Part shown: in pieces, positions 34,368-44,391 of the stretch | Position numbering within the stretch: position 1 is the stretch's first letter | Layout of the letters: each line of letters begins with the position of its first letter | From: Planktothrix paucivesiculata PCC 9631 | GTDB lineage: Bacteria > Cyanobacteriota > Cyanobacteriia > Cyanobacteriales > Microcoleaceae | Assembly: GCF_900009265.2 (NCBI RefSeq) | Contig: NZ_LR735009.1 | Location: 170,476-234,475 of the forward strand | Length of the DNA: 64,000 nucleotides | Direction: 5' to 3' | Position numbers and translations under genes: made by a program | The notes under the pieces: generated by a model | The model's input: the letters and a program-made list of their open reading frames with translations, nothing else | Told to the model about the DNA's origin: nothing | Databases searched by the model: none

Positions 34368-35459
34368 TTAGGCATCAGGTAAACCAAAGACTTGACGGAA
34401 AACCTTTTGAACTTTGAAACCAGAATCAATAGTTTCTAAGGGATCTTTGCGTAAACGGTGACGCAAACATAAGGTAATCACCCGTTGAATATCATCGACG
34501 GTGACTTCTGTGCGTCCTTCAAAAGCTGTTAAGGCTTTAGCCGCCCGGTTACTAACAATATCTCCGCGTAAACCATCCACATCTAATTCTGAACAAATCT
34601 GGGAAATTTTTACCCGTAAATCATAATCAATTTGGACAGAGGGCAGAAGATTTTGCGCTTCTACCAGTTTATTTTGTAATTGGTTTTGGTCATTAATATG
34701 GGTTTCTAAAAAGCTTTGAGGATTTTGATCAAAAGAGGTTCTTTCTTCAACAATTTTAACTCGTAAATTCGGCTCTTTTACGGTTCTAATTTCGGCGTGC
34801 ATTCCAAACCGATCTAATAATTGTGGACGTAACTCCCCTTCTTCGGGGTTTCCTGAACCGACTAACACAAACCGCGCGGGGTGACGGATGGAAATGCCCT
34901 CCCGTTCTACGGTATTCCAACCACTGGCCGCCGAGTCTAACAAGACGTCAACTAAGTGATCATCCAGGAGGTTGACTTCATCGACATACAAAATCCCCCG
35001 ATTTGCTTTGGCCAGAAGTCCGGGCTCAAAGGCTTTCACCCCTTCAGATAGGGCTTTTTCAATGTCAATTGTGCCACAAACTCGGTCTTCCGTGGCCCCC
35101 AAAGGCAGATCCACCATCGGGACTTTTTTCCGAGATACGGGAATATCCTGATGTTGACTCAGACGCTCGCGGACGCTATCACTCATCAATTCCGCATCGG
35201 TGGGATGGCTATTGAAGGGGTCATCGGCGATCACTTCAATTTCGGGAAGCAGGTCAGCGAGGGCCCGGATGGTGGTGGATTTTCCTGTGCCGCGATCGCC
35301 CATAATCATCACACCACCGATTTTAGGATCGATAGTATTTAAAATTAAAGCCAGTTTCATTTCTTCCTGGCCGACAATTGCGGTGAAGGGAAAAACAGGA
35401 CGACGAGACAGGTTGACCGTTGTTTGTGTATCTTTTGGCGTGACGACAGTTGAACTCAC
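34368..35459 (-). CDS. chlI: Magnesium chelatase ATPase subunit I
   Basis: 363 residues, AAA+ subunit that with ChlD and ChlH inserts Mg2+ into protoporphyrin IX for chlorophyll. Walker A is GDRGTGKST (Gly57-Ser61), Walker B is [13 protein letters not shown], and the sensor-containing segment is [21 protein letters not shown]-terminal [16 protein letters not shown] is typical. Its presence marks a phototroph. Divergent from the RodZ-like gene with a 170-bp shared upstream region. Confidence 0.96.
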   Translation of the reverse strand: MSSTVVTPKDTQTTVNLSRRPVFPFTAIVGQEEMKLALILNTIDPKIGGVMIMGDRGTGKSTTIRALADLLPEIEVIADDPFNSHPTDAELMSDSVRERLSQHQDIPVSRKKVPMVDLPLGATEDRVCGTIDIEKALSEGVKAFEPGLLAKANRGILYVDEVNLLDDHLVDVLLDSAASGWNTVEREGISIRHPARFVLVGSGNPEEGELRPQLLDRFGMHAEIRTVKEPNLRVKIVEERTSFDQNPQSFLETHINDQNQLQNKLVEAQNLLPSVQIDYDLRVKISQICSELDVDGLRGDIVSNRAAKALTAFEGRTEVTVDDIQRVITLCLRHRLRKDPLETIDSGFKVQKVFRQVFGLPDA

Positions 35460-35629
35460 AGTTTACTCTCAATTTCCAATATTAACGTAATTTATTTTTA
35501 CATATTCAGTTAAAAAATGCTGAAACATTTTGAGCCAAAAGATTTTTTCACAACCTCCGCATCCGGAATCACAACCAAACCATAGAAGAAAGGAACTTAG
35601 ATAGGTGGTATTGAGGCGGGGTATCAATT

Positions 35630-36697
35630 ATGGAACTAAATCCGGTCAATGGTTTTGGTGTGACAGCACCGACAACAGCAGAGGTCTCTCCTGAAGGTTT
35701 ACGCTCCCTAGTGCGTCAAATTGAAACGGAATTATATTGTAGTGAAGTCTATAATATTGCTCTAAAAAGTTTACAAAAAATGTTAGGACAGGCGGCTAGT
35801 AAAGCTGAAATTGTGATTAAAGCCGTGGGACGAGAAGCCATTCAATTGTCTTTAAAACAAATGGCCAGACAAGAAACAGCGATTATTTCTACCCTGTCTT
35901 CTGCTGCTAATCATTCTATTTCCGTAACTGCTATTCCCTCGCATGATCCCGATAGTTCTACTCCTACAGAAATTCAAACTGTTGTCGTTTCTCCCCTGGG
36001 GTTAGTTGCGGGATATCAAGCACCGGATTTAACGGTAGAATCTCCAGAAAAAACTCCGAGTGTTTCTGAATTAGATAATATTCCTAAAACTAAAACTAAA
36101 CCTCAGAATCAAGCAGAAATTAACCATCAAATTCAGGAAAAACAAAAGATCTATTTACAAGAAATTGGGGTAGAACTGCGTAAAGCTAGAGAATCCTATA
36201 GTCTTACATTACAGCAAATGCACTATTTTACTTTAGTGCCTCTGCATCATTTAGAGGCTTTAGAACAGGGAAAACTTGAGACTTTACCGGAAGATATTTA
36301 TATTCGCGGGTTTATTTATCGGGTGGCGAATGCCTTGGGATTAGAAGGGGGAAAAATGGCATCATCTTTTCCTTGTTTGGAATTTAATCAACCCGTAGGA
36401 AAGTTTAATTCTAAGGTTGATATTGATTCAGAATTTTACCTCAATTCAGCCCATTTATATTTGGGTTATGCGGCTATTCTAGCAAGTTCTATGGGAGGAG
36501 TTGCTTGGTTATCTCAACAAAGTGTTCCTGATGTGACTCTCCCTCCCGATATTCAGAATTTATTAGAACAACAAGTTCCTCAATCTCGCCATCCAGAACC
36601 AACAAATCCTGTGCCCGGGAGACAATCAAAAACCCATGATATTCAGATTAGCTCGGATTTTTCTCCGCCAGAAATGATAGAGGTTGCAACTTGTTAA
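35630..36697 (+). CDS. RodZ-like protein with HTH and one membrane helix
   Basis: 355 residues. A helix-turn-helix of the HTH_25 type at residues ~174-240 (IGVELRKARESYSLTLQQM; PEDIYIRGFIYRVANALG) is followed by a single membrane helix at ~275-294, as in RodZ, which links MreB to the cell wall machinery. Unlike Escherichia coli RodZ, a ~165-residue N-terminal extension precedes the HTH and the periplasmic part is short (~60 residues). Whether it works in cell shape or as a membrane-bound regulator cannot be decided here. Confidence 0.82.
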   Translation: MELNPVNGFGVTAPTTAEVSPEGLRSLVRQIETELYCSEVYNIALKSLQKMLGQAASKAEIVIKAVGREAIQLSLKQMARQETAIISTLSSAANHSISVTAIPSHDPDSSTPTEIQTVVVSPLGLVAGYQAPDLTVESPEKTPSVSELDNIPKTKTKPQNQAEINHQIQEKQKIYLQEIGVELRKARESYSLTLQQMHYFTLVPLHHLEALEQGKLETLPEDIYIRGFIYRVANALGLEGGKMASSFPCLEFNQPVGKFNSKVDIDSEFYLNSAHLYLGYAAILASSMGGVAWLSQQSVPDVTLPPDIQNLLEQQVPQSRHPEPTNPVPGRQSKTHDIQISSDFSPPEMIEVATC

Positions 36698-36714
36698 CCC
36701 TAATTTATTTTATC

Positions 36715-37356
36715 CTATATTTTCTTAAAAATCAAGGATAAATTATTAGCTGGCATGGTGACAACTTCCACTAATTGCAGATTTTCTAATGTTGCAATTT
36801 TGCTCACCGCTTCTAAATCCCTGACTCCCCATTCTGGGTTAGATAACCGCAAAGAAGTATCAAAATCTTGATTACTAGGTGTGGTGTGTTTACCATTTTG
36901 TTTATAGGGGCCGTATAAATATAAAATTCCTCCTGGGGGTAAAATTCGATTAGCACCTGCCATTAATTTGAGGCAAGCTGACCAGGGGGAAATATGAATC
37001 ATATTAATATTAACAATCGCAGTAATCGGAAATTCCTGTAAGCAAAAGGGCAATTTTAAATCGGGATTTTCGACTAACCAAATAGATTTTTGTACATCTA
37101 ATTCTAAAGGAGGAAATAAATTATCTGAAGGAAAATAGGTTTCCCAAGCTAAAATACTGGCTTGCAAAATCGGATTAACTTCCGATGGCAACCATTTTCT
37201 CGGTTGCAACTCTGGAGCAAAAAATACCGCGTGTTGTCCTGTACCACTGGCTATTTCTAAAACTGTTCCTGTGGCTGGAAGTACCCGTTTTAAGACCTCT
37301 AAAATTGGTTGTTGATTTCGTTCTGTCGCCGGGGCATATTGTCGAGCATCGTTCAT
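36715..37356 (-). CDS. DUF938 SAM-dependent methyltransferase
   Basis: 213 residues from the ATG at 37356 (MNDARQYAPATERNQQPIL, the standard start of this family). An upstream in-frame start at 37485 would add 43 residues translated from tandem repeat DNA and is rejected. Motif I is TVLEIASGTGQHAVFFA, then INMIHISPW and GGILYLYGPYKQNGKHT, all family-typical. The substrate is unknown. Convergent with the RodZ-like gene, 17 bp apart. Confidence 0.88.
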   Translation of the reverse strand: MNDARQYAPATERNQQPILEVLKRVLPATGTVLEIASGTGQHAVFFAPELQPRKWLPSEVNPILQASILAWETYFPSDNLFPPLELDVQKSIWLVENPDLKLPFCLQEFPITAIVNINMIHISPWSACLKLMAGANRILPPGGILYLYGPYKQNGKHTTPSNQDFDTSLRLSNPEWGVRDLEAVSKIATLENLQLVEVVTMPANNLSLIFKKI

Positions 37357-37359
37357 TTT

Positions 37360-37458
37360 ATTAATGGGTAATGGGTAATGGGTAATGGGTAATACTTCGA
37401 CTTCGCTCAGTAACAGGGTAATGGGTAATAAACTGATAACTGATGACTGATGACTGAT
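37360..37458. repeat. Composite dispersed repeat (taatggg; cttcgacttcgctcagtaac; actgatg)
   Basis: Holds taatggg units, one copy of cttcgacttcgctcagtaac (37395-37414), and a run of ctgat(a/g)a/ctgatga units. The same elements recur near 40980-41035, 56551-56620, 58100-58200 and 58940-58984. Confidence 0.85.
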
Positions 37459-37459
37459 T

Positions 37460-40033
37460 TTACCATTGAGGATTAGATTCAACAAAAGCTGTTACAATAT
37501 CTGGAGGAACAGGTTTAAGAAAGAAATAACCTTGGGCATATCCACATCCTAAAGACCGTAATTGTGTCAGTTGATAGGCTGTTTCTACCCCTTCAGCAAT
37601 CACCTCTTTATTTAAAGCATGAGCTAACCGAATAATGGTGCGGACAATGGCTAAGTTTTCTCCCGCTTCATCTGCTTCTATTTGTCCGACAAAAGACCGA
37701 TCAATTTTCAGCGTATCAATGGGAAATCTAGGTAAATAACTCAAGGAAGAAAACCCCGTACCAAAATCATCAATACTTAATCTTAACCCCAAGGCTTTTA
37801 ACCGATTTAACAAATTAATAGTAGCATTCAAATCATCCATAATCACACTTTCTGTAATTTCCAATCTCAACCCAGTTGGGTTAATTCCTGAAGTGTGAAT
37901 AATCTCTTGAATTTGTTCGACTAAATCAATTTGAAAAAACTGTCTAGCGGATAAATTAACTCCTAAAATCAATTCGGGTTGCCAATGAAATTGTTGTTGC
38001 CAAATTTTCAATTGATTACAGGCTTCTTGAATTGCCCATTTACCCATGGGGACAATCAATCCTGTATCTTTTGCTGTGGCAATAAATCGTTCTGGAGTAA
38101 CTAATCCTTCCTGGGGATGTTGCCAACGAATTAAGGCTTCAAACCCAGAAATTTTACCGGATTTCAATTCAATCACCGGTTGATAATATAACACAAATTC
38201 TTGACGTTCTAGGGCTAATCTTAAAGAGGTTTCTAATTCTAATTGCTCAATGCAATTAACGTGCATGGTCTGTTCAAAAACCTGTATCATTCCCTTTCCT
38301 AAACTTCGGGCGCGATACATGGCAGTATGGGCATTTCTTAATAAATAATCTGCCTTTCCTTCGGCGGTTTGACTGAAAGCAATTCCCATACTTAAAGTCA
38401 TAAAAATATCATGATTATTCAAGTTAAAAGGAGAAAGGAGAGTATTTTCAATGCGATTAGCGACAAAAATGGCATTTTCAGGGGACTTTAAATGTTCAAT
38501 TAAAATCGCAAATTCATCCCCACCCAACCTAGCAATAATATCTTTATTTCTCAAACAATATTTAATTCTCTGGACAATCTCAATTAATAATTGATTTCCC
38601 GCTGCATATCCTAAACTATCATTAATTCGCTTAAATCGATCAATATTTAAAAACACAACTGCACATTGAGATTGCTCATTCTTTGTATTTGTAATTGCCC
38701 ATCCCACTCGGTCTAAAAATAAAATCCGGTTAGGTAATCCGGTCAAGGTATCATGCAAAGAATTATGAATTTGTTTATAAGCAATCACCCCTGTTCCTGA
38801 CAAAAATAAGGAAAAAATAGGAGCAATAATAGGAACCCAAATATTTAATAAAAATAGCCCGTAGCTCGTTCCCAATAAACTCACAATTCCGATTGCTAAA
38901 GCTCCCCCCTGATTCAGAGGATGGGAAATTTTCCACATTAATATCCCCCCGGCTATTGCCCAAATCCCTATCCAGAATAGTTCTAAATATTCAGGCATAA
39001 ACCTAAATAAATCTGAAGTAGATAATAGATTGGGAGATTGATAACTTAGGGTAGAATTAATAATCTGGCTTACCATTTGAGCATGAATTAGTACCCCAGG
39101 CATTTTAAAATCATCCCCGGCTTTAATACTATAGGGGGTTAAGAAAACATCGGGAATACTCGGGGCGGTTGTCCCAATTAAAACGATTTTATTTTTGATC
39201 CAATCGGGATTAACTTGATTTGATAAAACCTCTCCGATACTGACAATTCTAGCAATTTCTGGAGTGCGATAATTGAGTAAAATTTGGTATCCTCGATCAT
39301 CAATATTACCATAGCCTCCATCTCCAGATTTTAAGGGGAAAAATATAGTTTTTCCCAGTTCCATATATTGAGGATATTGGCTATTATTTTTAGGTTCAAT
39401 TCCCTGGGCTTTTAAGTAAATTAATGCTAGTTGTAAAGAAAAAGCAAAAACCGTTTGCTTATCCTGGCTACTGGCAAATAATAACTGGCGACGCACCACC
39501 CCATCCGGGTCTAATACTAAATCATTAAATCCAATGTTTTCGGGAGAAATTCCCGGGGGAGGTGACACACTGGGATTTTTAGGATTTCCGATTTTGGTAA
39601 TTACAATAACATTATCTGCTTTTAACTGCTGTGATAGTTCAGCACCACCCGGTTCTAGGGGTAAATCTCGGTACAAATCCAAGCCAATTACCCGGGGTTG
39701 ATGTTGTTGAAGTTTAGAAAAAACCTCCGCCAAAACTTGATCGGTCAAAGGCCATTGTTTTTGAGATTGGATATCATCTTCAGTAATAGCAACAATTAAT
39801 AAGTTAGGATCAGGTTCAGGAATAGACCGTAAACAGACCAACGCATCAAACATTCTTAATTCTAACGGTTCTAACCAGCCTAATTTTTGACATCCGACCA
39901 CAAACACCGTAACTATTAAACTTGTCGATAAAGCCGGGGATAACCGGACTAAGGAGGGTAAAACTTTCCCTTGATCTCCGGGCTTCGGTAAAGATAACCA
40001 AGTTTTGAGAAAACGCAACTTTCGAGAAAACAT
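37460..40033 (-). CDS. CHASE2-GGDEF-EAL cyclic-di-GMP signalling protein
   Basis: 857 residues. A first membrane helix at ~30-50, an extracytoplasmic CHASE2 sensor (~50-335) and three helices (~345-425) precede a diguanylate cyclase domain with intact GGDEF (RLGGDEFAIL) and an inhibitory RxxD site five residues before it (RNKD). The C-terminal phosphodiesterase domain has FEALIRWQHP, LEITESVIM, SIDDFGTGFSSL and IAEGVET, so both activities look possible. It would tune c-di-GMP, which governs motility and biofilm in cyanobacteria. CHASE2 ligand unknown. It stands alone. Confidence 0.93.
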   Translation of the reverse strand: MFSRKLRFLKTWLSLPKPGDQGKVLPSLVRLSPALSTSLIVTVFVVGCQKLGWLEPLELRMFDALVCLRSIPEPDPNLLIVAITEDDIQSQKQWPLTDQVLAEVFSKLQQHQPRVIGLDLYRDLPLEPGGAELSQQLKADNVIVITKIGNPKNPSVSPPPGISPENIGFNDLVLDPDGVVRRQLLFASSQDKQTVFAFSLQLALIYLKAQGIEPKNNSQYPQYMELGKTIFFPLKSGDGGYGNIDDRGYQILLNYRTPEIARIVSIGEVLSNQVNPDWIKNKIVLIGTTAPSIPDVFLTPYSIKAGDDFKMPGVLIHAQMVSQIINSTLSYQSPNLLSTSDLFRFMPEYLELFWIGIWAIAGGILMWKISHPLNQGGALAIGIVSLLGTSYGLFLLNIWVPIIAPIFSLFLSGTGVIAYKQIHNSLHDTLTGLPNRILFLDRVGWAITNTKNEQSQCAVVFLNIDRFKRINDSLGYAAGNQLLIEIVQRIKYCLRNKDIIARLGGDEFAILIEHLKSPENAIFVANRIENTLLSPFNLNNHDIFMTLSMGIAFSQTAEGKADYLLRNAHTAMYRARSLGKGMIQVFEQTMHVNCIEQLELETSLRLALERQEFVLYYQPVIELKSGKISGFEALIRWQHPQEGLVTPERFIATAKDTGLIVPMGKWAIQEACNQLKIWQQQFHWQPELILGVNLSARQFFQIDLVEQIQEIIHTSGINPTGLRLEITESVIMDDLNATINLLNRLKALGLRLSIDDFGTGFSSLSYLPRFPIDTLKIDRSFVGQIEADEAGENLAIVRTIIRLAHALNKEVIAEGVETAYQLTQLRSLGCGYAQGYFFLKPVPPDIVTAFVESNPQW

Positions 40034-40152
40034 GAATTTAAGGTAAAATGCAAATACCGGGAATGATTTTAATTAAATGCTCGTTCTAGGTATAATTTAC
40101 GCGAAATCTTTTCTGTGACTGGAAATTTTGACTGAGACCTATTGAATTTATT

Positions 40153-40980
40153 ATGACTAATTCCCTTCCTATTCCTGTAATTGTTAATGGCGCCGGCGGA
40201 AAAATGGGCCGCGAAGTGATTAAAGCGGTCGCCGCATCTCCCGATATGACATTGTTGGGGGCGATTGATCATAACCTGGCTTATCAAGAACAGGATGCGG
40301 GAACTTTGGCGGGAATTGACCCCCTAGAAGTTCCGATTACCAATGACCGAGAGGGAATGTTGGCGATGGCAGCCCAGGAAAAACAGCCCGGGGTGATGGT
40401 AGATTTTACCCATCCTGATTCAGTGTACGACAATATTCGGGCGGCGATCGCCTATGGGGTGCGTCCAGTTGTCGGAACTACGGGGTTAAGTCCGGCCCAA
40501 ATTCAAGACTTAGCGGAATTTGCGGATAAAGCCAGTATGGGGTGTTTGCTGATTCCTAATTTTTCCATTGGCATGGTGTTATTACAACAAGCCGCTATTG
40601 CCGCTTCTCGCTATTTTGATCATGTGGAAATTATCGAATTACATCATAATCAAAAAGCCGATGCTCCCAGTGGTACAGCCATTCAAACGGCGCAATTATT
40701 AGCAGAATTAGGGAAAACCTATAATTCTCCCCTAGTAACAGAAACCGAAAAAATAACCGGGGCAAGGGGCGCCGAAGCCGGAGAGGGAATTAGAATTCAT
40801 AGTATCCGTTTACCCGGATTAATTGCCCATCAAGAGGTAATTTTTGGGGCGGCAGGTCAAGTTTATACCTTACGTCATGATACTAGCGATCGCTCCTGTT
40901 ATATGCCCGGAGTTCTACTAGCGATTCGCAAAGTCTTAGCCTTGAAAACCTTGGTTTATGGATTGGAAAAAATTTTATAG
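40153..40980 (+). CDS. dapB: 4-hydroxy-tetrahydrodipicolinate reductase
   Basis: 275 residues. It reduces the dipicolinate precursor in lysine and diaminopimelate synthesis. Motifs: [16 protein letters not shown] (nucleotide binding), [21 protein letters not shown], and [15 protein letters not shown] with the catalytic His-His and Lys. The start at 40153 gives a normal N-terminus. Followed by a repeat-filled gap. Confidence 0.95.
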   Translation: MTNSLPIPVIVNGAGGKMGREVIKAVAASPDMTLLGAIDHNLAYQEQDAGTLAGIDPLEVPITNDREGMLAMAAQEKQPGVMVDFTHPDSVYDNIRAAIAYGVRPVVGTTGLSPAQIQDLAEFADKASMGCLLIPNFSIGMVLLQQAAIAASRYFDHVEIIELHHNQKADAPSGTAIQTAQLLAELGKTYNSPLVTETEKITGARGAEAGEGIRIHSIRLPGLIAHQEVIFGAAGQVYTLRHDTSDRSCYMPGVLLAIRKVLALKTLVYGLEKIL

Positions 40981-41212
40981 TAGGGAATGGGTAATACTTC
41001 GACTTCGCTCAGTAACAGGGTAATGGGTAATGATGATTGATTTTTTGAATGTTATAATAACTGATTTAGGGGAATAGGGAATAATGATTCATTTTTCCAG
41101 TGTTCTAATAAAATCAATATCATGCTAATTTACCATGGGAGTTTCGTTTATTAAAGATTCTATATCTTTCTCCATTTGTAATTCGTAATTCGTAATTCGT
41201 AATTCGTAATTA
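40981..41212. repeat. Dispersed and tandem repeats downstream of dapB
   Basis: Contains taatggg units, a copy of cttcgacttcgctcagtaac (40997-41016) and, at 41175-41212, five to six copies of the unit gtaattc. No coding potential seen. Confidence 0.8.
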
Positions 41213-41218
41213 AACAAA

Positions 41219-41962
41219 ATGCTTATTCCCATAACTCGTCAAACCTTTGAAGAATTAATTCCATCTGTAGCTACAGGTGAACAATATAAGTATTGTTGGG
41301 GAAAACCCAGAGATTTTTTAAAACGTCTATTGGTTTCGGCGGTTTGTTTAGCGGTTTGGATTTTTCTGGAATATACCGTACAAGGAGATACCCTGAGAAT
41401 TCTAGTATTAATCGCTGGAATTATCTCCTCTTTATATTGGTTATGGATGCCCGTTTGGGAAGCCAGTTGGCGGAATATTAAATATCGAAAATATCCCTAT
41501 GCGGGATTTTTACAGGGAAAAATTCTGGATTTCTATATTAGTGAAGCGGTCACAGAACAACAGGAATCTGTGAACAAGCGCGGAGAACTAATTATTATTG
41601 AAAACTTGGAAAGAAGAATTAATGTAGAAGTCGGAGATGCTACCGGGTTTAGTACCTTAATTCAAGCTCCCCTAAATCGCAACCATAAACGCTTACGTCG
41701 GGGTCAAGTTGCCCAAATGATTGTGATGTCTTATTTAGATGATTTAAGCGAAATTAATGAAGTTTCCGATATCTATATTCCTAGTCAAAATCTTTGGATT
41801 AGTGACTATCCCTACGTCCGTCGAGATATTTTCAAGGAAATTAGCCATCGTTTCCAGTCCCGTCGTCCCAAAAAAGCACCTCCTTCTCCCCAAACTTCTG
41901 CCATTGAACGTTATCAACCCGCAAACGGTTATGATCAGGTTTATGATGATGACCAACCCTAA
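41219..41962 (+). CDS. Conserved cyanobacterial membrane-associated hypothetical protein
   Basis: 247 residues. Two hydrophobic helices at ~38-55 and ~60-80 (LLVSAVCLAVWIFLEY; ILVLIAGIISSLYWLWMP) are followed by a soluble C-terminal two-thirds with a beta-rich part (ELIIIENLERRINVEVGD) and a basic tail. I recall similar cyanobacterial proteins sometimes annotated as phosphate permease, but nothing in the sequence supports transport. Function unknown. Confidence 0.75.
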   Translation: MLIPITRQTFEELIPSVATGEQYKYCWGKPRDFLKRLLVSAVCLAVWIFLEYTVQGDTLRILVLIAGIISSLYWLWMPVWEASWRNIKYRKYPYAGFLQGKILDFYISEAVTEQQESVNKRGELIIIENLERRINVEVGDATGFSTLIQAPLNRNHKRLRRGQVAQMIVMSYLDDLSEINEVSDIYIPSQNLWISDYPYVRRDIFKEISHRFQSRRPKKAPPSPQTSAIERYQPANGYDQVYDDDQP

Positions 41963-42362
41963 CCGGACAATTTCTCCCCAATAGATTAAATAATCTAATA
42001 CCTACAATCGAACAATTTTAAAATTTAAAATTAGCCCCATTTCACAATTCTTAATAAAAGCTCTGCTAATGAGAAAAATTTCTATTAAGCTCACGACTTG
42101 ACAATACTTTCAGCGAATGTTAGAGTTTTAGTAAATAGACTAAGATTGCATACCTTATAACAATACCCCAAATCAGAAGCCCCAAACCCTATAAAAACTC
42201 TAAAAATCAACCAAACTCCCCAAAAACAACCCCGAATAAAACCCGATCATCAACTTTCTAAATTCCACCCTTTCCGCACACCCCTTGACAAAAAGACCAA
42301 AATATGATAAGGGCTAACTAATAACTTAGTATTTTCAACCCCTTTGTGGTTAAATAAATTGA
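41963..42362. other. 400-bp intergenic region with promoter-like elements, no gene
   Basis: AT-rich and without a supported frame. At 42098-42126 there is a plus-strand sigma-70-like pair: ttgaca, 17-bp spacer, tagagt. A second ttgaca lies near 42285 with tatgat only 12 bp behind it. Neither faces an annotated gene, because cobH is on the minus strand. Confidence 0.4.
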
Positions 42363-42989
42363 TTAATTCCCATTCCCTTCTCGACCATAGGCTTGCCAAG
42401 CCAGATCAACCAAAGCATCCACCAAAGCCACGGCCACTACCGCACTGCCCTTGCGTCCATCAATCCGAATATGGGGAACCATCGAATCATTCAAACGAGA
42501 CTTAGCCACATCAGCCCCAACAAAACCCGAAGGGGTGGCAATCACCAAAGCGGGCTTGATTTCCTCCGCCTCAATTAAATCGACTATCCCAGAAAGGGCC
42601 GTTTGTTCCTGACCAATCACAAAAATCGCCTCGGGATAGCGCCTTGCTAACGTCTCAATCCCCCAAGCCGAGCGAGTTTTTTCCCGTTGCGGTCGAGTTA
42701 CCGCCTCCATGGAACAATAAACCGGATTAGCAAACGTGGAAAGAATTCGAGGAGTAATCCCCACCTGTACCATAGGCACATCCACCACAATCGTTGTCCG
42801 GGCTGCTAAAGCCGCCGCCCCGCCTTGTAAAGCTTGGTCAGAAAACCGCACTAAACTTTTATATTCAAAATCCGCCGTCGCATAAACCACTCGACGCACA
42901 ATTTCATATTCGGCTGGCGAAAGGACATGATCGCCAATTTCATCGTCAATAATTCCTAAACTCTGGGCATCGGTAATATGCCATTCCAT
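42363..42989 (-). CDS. cobH: Precorrin-8X methylmutase
   Basis: 208 residues. CobH/CbiC moves the C-11 methyl to C-12 to form hydrogenobyrinate or cobyrinate in cobalamin synthesis. Typical segments: VVYATADFEYKSLVRFSD, GGAAALAARTTIVVDVPMV with the active region, and PALVIATPSGFVGADVAKS. Length is standard. No cobalamin riboswitch was recognised upstream, but a 17-bp palindrome lies ~35 bp before the start. Confidence 0.94.
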   Translation of the reverse strand: MEWHITDAQSLGIIDDEIGDHVLSPAEYEIVRRVVYATADFEYKSLVRFSDQALQGGAAALAARTTIVVDVPMVQVGITPRILSTFANPVYCSMEAVTRPQREKTRSAWGIETLARRYPEAIFVIGQEQTALSGIVDLIEAEEIKPALVIATPSGFVGADVAKSRLNDSMVPHIRIDGRKGSAVVAVALVDALVDLAWQAYGREGNGN

Positions 42990-43023
42990 TGTGACTCGCC
43001 GATTATTACTGAAGTTCTGGGCT

Positions 43024-43040
43024 TAAGTAAAGTTTACTTA
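43024..43040. promoter_or_regulatory. 17-bp palindrome upstream of cobH
   Basis: taagtaaagtttactta has 8-bp perfect arms around a central base and ends 35 bp before the cobH start codon. Position and symmetry fit an operator for a dimeric regulator; the regulator is unknown. Confidence 0.4.
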
Positions 43041-43106
43041 GGGCAACCAGATTACAACTCACCCAGTGTATCAGGTTGTTGCCGTGATTGCCAAAAAAGT
43101 GAGGGA

Positions 43107-43142
43107 AAATCGGTCAGACTCTATTAACTCCCACCGACTTTC
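43107..43142 (-). terminator. Possible terminator after psb32
   Basis: On the minus strand an 8-bp stem (aagtcggt/accgattt, one G-T pair) with an ~18-base loop is followed by tttt. Weak stem and large loop, so low confidence. Confidence 0.3.
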
Positions 43143-43152
43143 CTTACTCTGC

Positions 43153-43956
43153 TCAACCTTCCTGGGAGAAGGACTGATTTAATAACGGAGTCAGATAGGC
43201 TACCAAGAAACCAATTAAAAACCCTGAAATATTGCGGACAAGGGGAAGCCATTCTTGGGTACGGGAGATCACCGGGCCAATTCCGAAGGCAATAAATAAA
43301 ATTCCCCATAGCGGCGAGAAAATTAACGCCCACTGCCAGGAAATCAATTGTCCAGACTTGCGGGGAATACTCGCCACACCGCAAATAATCCCACCGATAG
43401 CAGAAGTAATTAGGGTTAAAATCCATTGTTCTGGAGGAAGCCCCGGAACTACCCGACAACCTCCTTGAATTAAACAGCCTTGAATAGTATCAATAGATTG
43501 AATAATTGATTGGTCTTCCCCATTGTCTCTAACAAAATATTGATTTCCGAAGCGAGTTTGTAACTCCACCCAGAATGTCCGAGACAGAAACGGGTAAACC
43601 TGACGACCGACGCTAAAGTTGAGGATATTACCCCCCCGTTCATCAGCTACGACTAAAACGCTTTTATCATCCAGTCCCCAATACTCCTTAACCGCGCGAC
43701 CGGGGGTTTGGTCAAATTGAGTTAATACCCTAACTTTCCAACCCGTTTCGGTTTCAAAGTTTTCTATATCCTTGGCTAAGATATTTTCTTGGACATCGGT
43801 AAAAATTCCCGCCAGGTCAATGACAGGGGTTTGAATTTCAGGAAGTAAATCTGGATTATTAAACGCATAAGCAACCGGGGTAATTGCCCAGGTGGAGAGG
43901 GTTATAGCTAATATAGCAATAGAGAGAAGCAATCTGTTTAGCCAATTCTGTTGCAT
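43153..43956 (-). CDS. psb32: TPM-domain protein, photosystem II repair protein Psb32 type
   Basis: 267 residues. A signal peptide ending near AYA (residue ~31) is followed by a TPM domain (residues ~40-165: PVIDLAGIFTDVQENILAK, KSVLVVADERGGNILNFSVG) and by three to four C-terminal membrane helices. Psb32 in Synechocystis (TLP18.3 in plants) protects photosystem II and helps its repair in high light. The extra C-terminal helices differ from the single C-terminal helix usual for the plant protein. It lies upstream of cobH on the same strand, 163 bp apart, probably independent. Confidence 0.85.
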   Translation of the reverse strand: MQQNWLNRLLLSIAILAITLSTWAITPVAYAFNNPDLLPEIQTPVIDLAGIFTDVQENILAKDIENFETETGWKVRVLTQFDQTPGRAVKEYWGLDDKSVLVVADERGGNILNFSVGRQVYPFLSRTFWVELQTRFGNQYFVRDNGEDQSIIQSIDTIQGCLIQGGCRVVPGLPPEQWILTLITSAIGGIICGVASIPRKSGQLISWQWALIFSPLWGILFIAFGIGPVISRTQEWLPLVRNISGFLIGFLVAYLTPLLNQSFSQEG

Positions 43957-44391
43957 GGTAGATCCTATAAGTGTCTATAATTGTGAGCAATATTGGTTTT
44001 TTGTTAACCGAGAGATAATCAGACTCTCATTTTCTTTACAATTTTTAACTTTATCACAGAATTGGCACTCATTGGGCGCGCCCATTGGTGTCAACTTCAG
44101 CTAAAAAACCCTGATTATAGCTGAGATTAGATCCCCCTAAATCCCCCTTAAAAAGCAGGGGGTTTTCATTTTCCCAAATGCGATCGCTATCTTCAAAAAA
44201 AATTATCAATTTTTCCGATCAAATTCTCTCTAATTTTCATCAGATAAGTGGGAAATATTAAGAATGAACAATTTTCATATTTATTAACAGCAAAAGATAG
44301 CCATTGTCTTGATTAATAAGACTTTATGACTATTTATTATTAAATATTTTGAATGTTTTTTTAGAAAAATAGTTTTAAAAACTTAATTAAT
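43957..44391. other. Intergenic region between psb32 and transposase, including left IS end
   Basis: 43957-44130 carries the upstream region of psb32 with no gene. 44131-44155 is one part of a split MITE-like repeat (agatccccctaaatcc...), and from 44156 the sequence belongs to the insertion element up to the transposase stop. Confidence 0.6.

Noticed and set aside
36715-37485. Longer DUF938 gene starting at 37485
   Set aside because: The first 43 residues come from tandem repeat DNA; the family start is at 37356.
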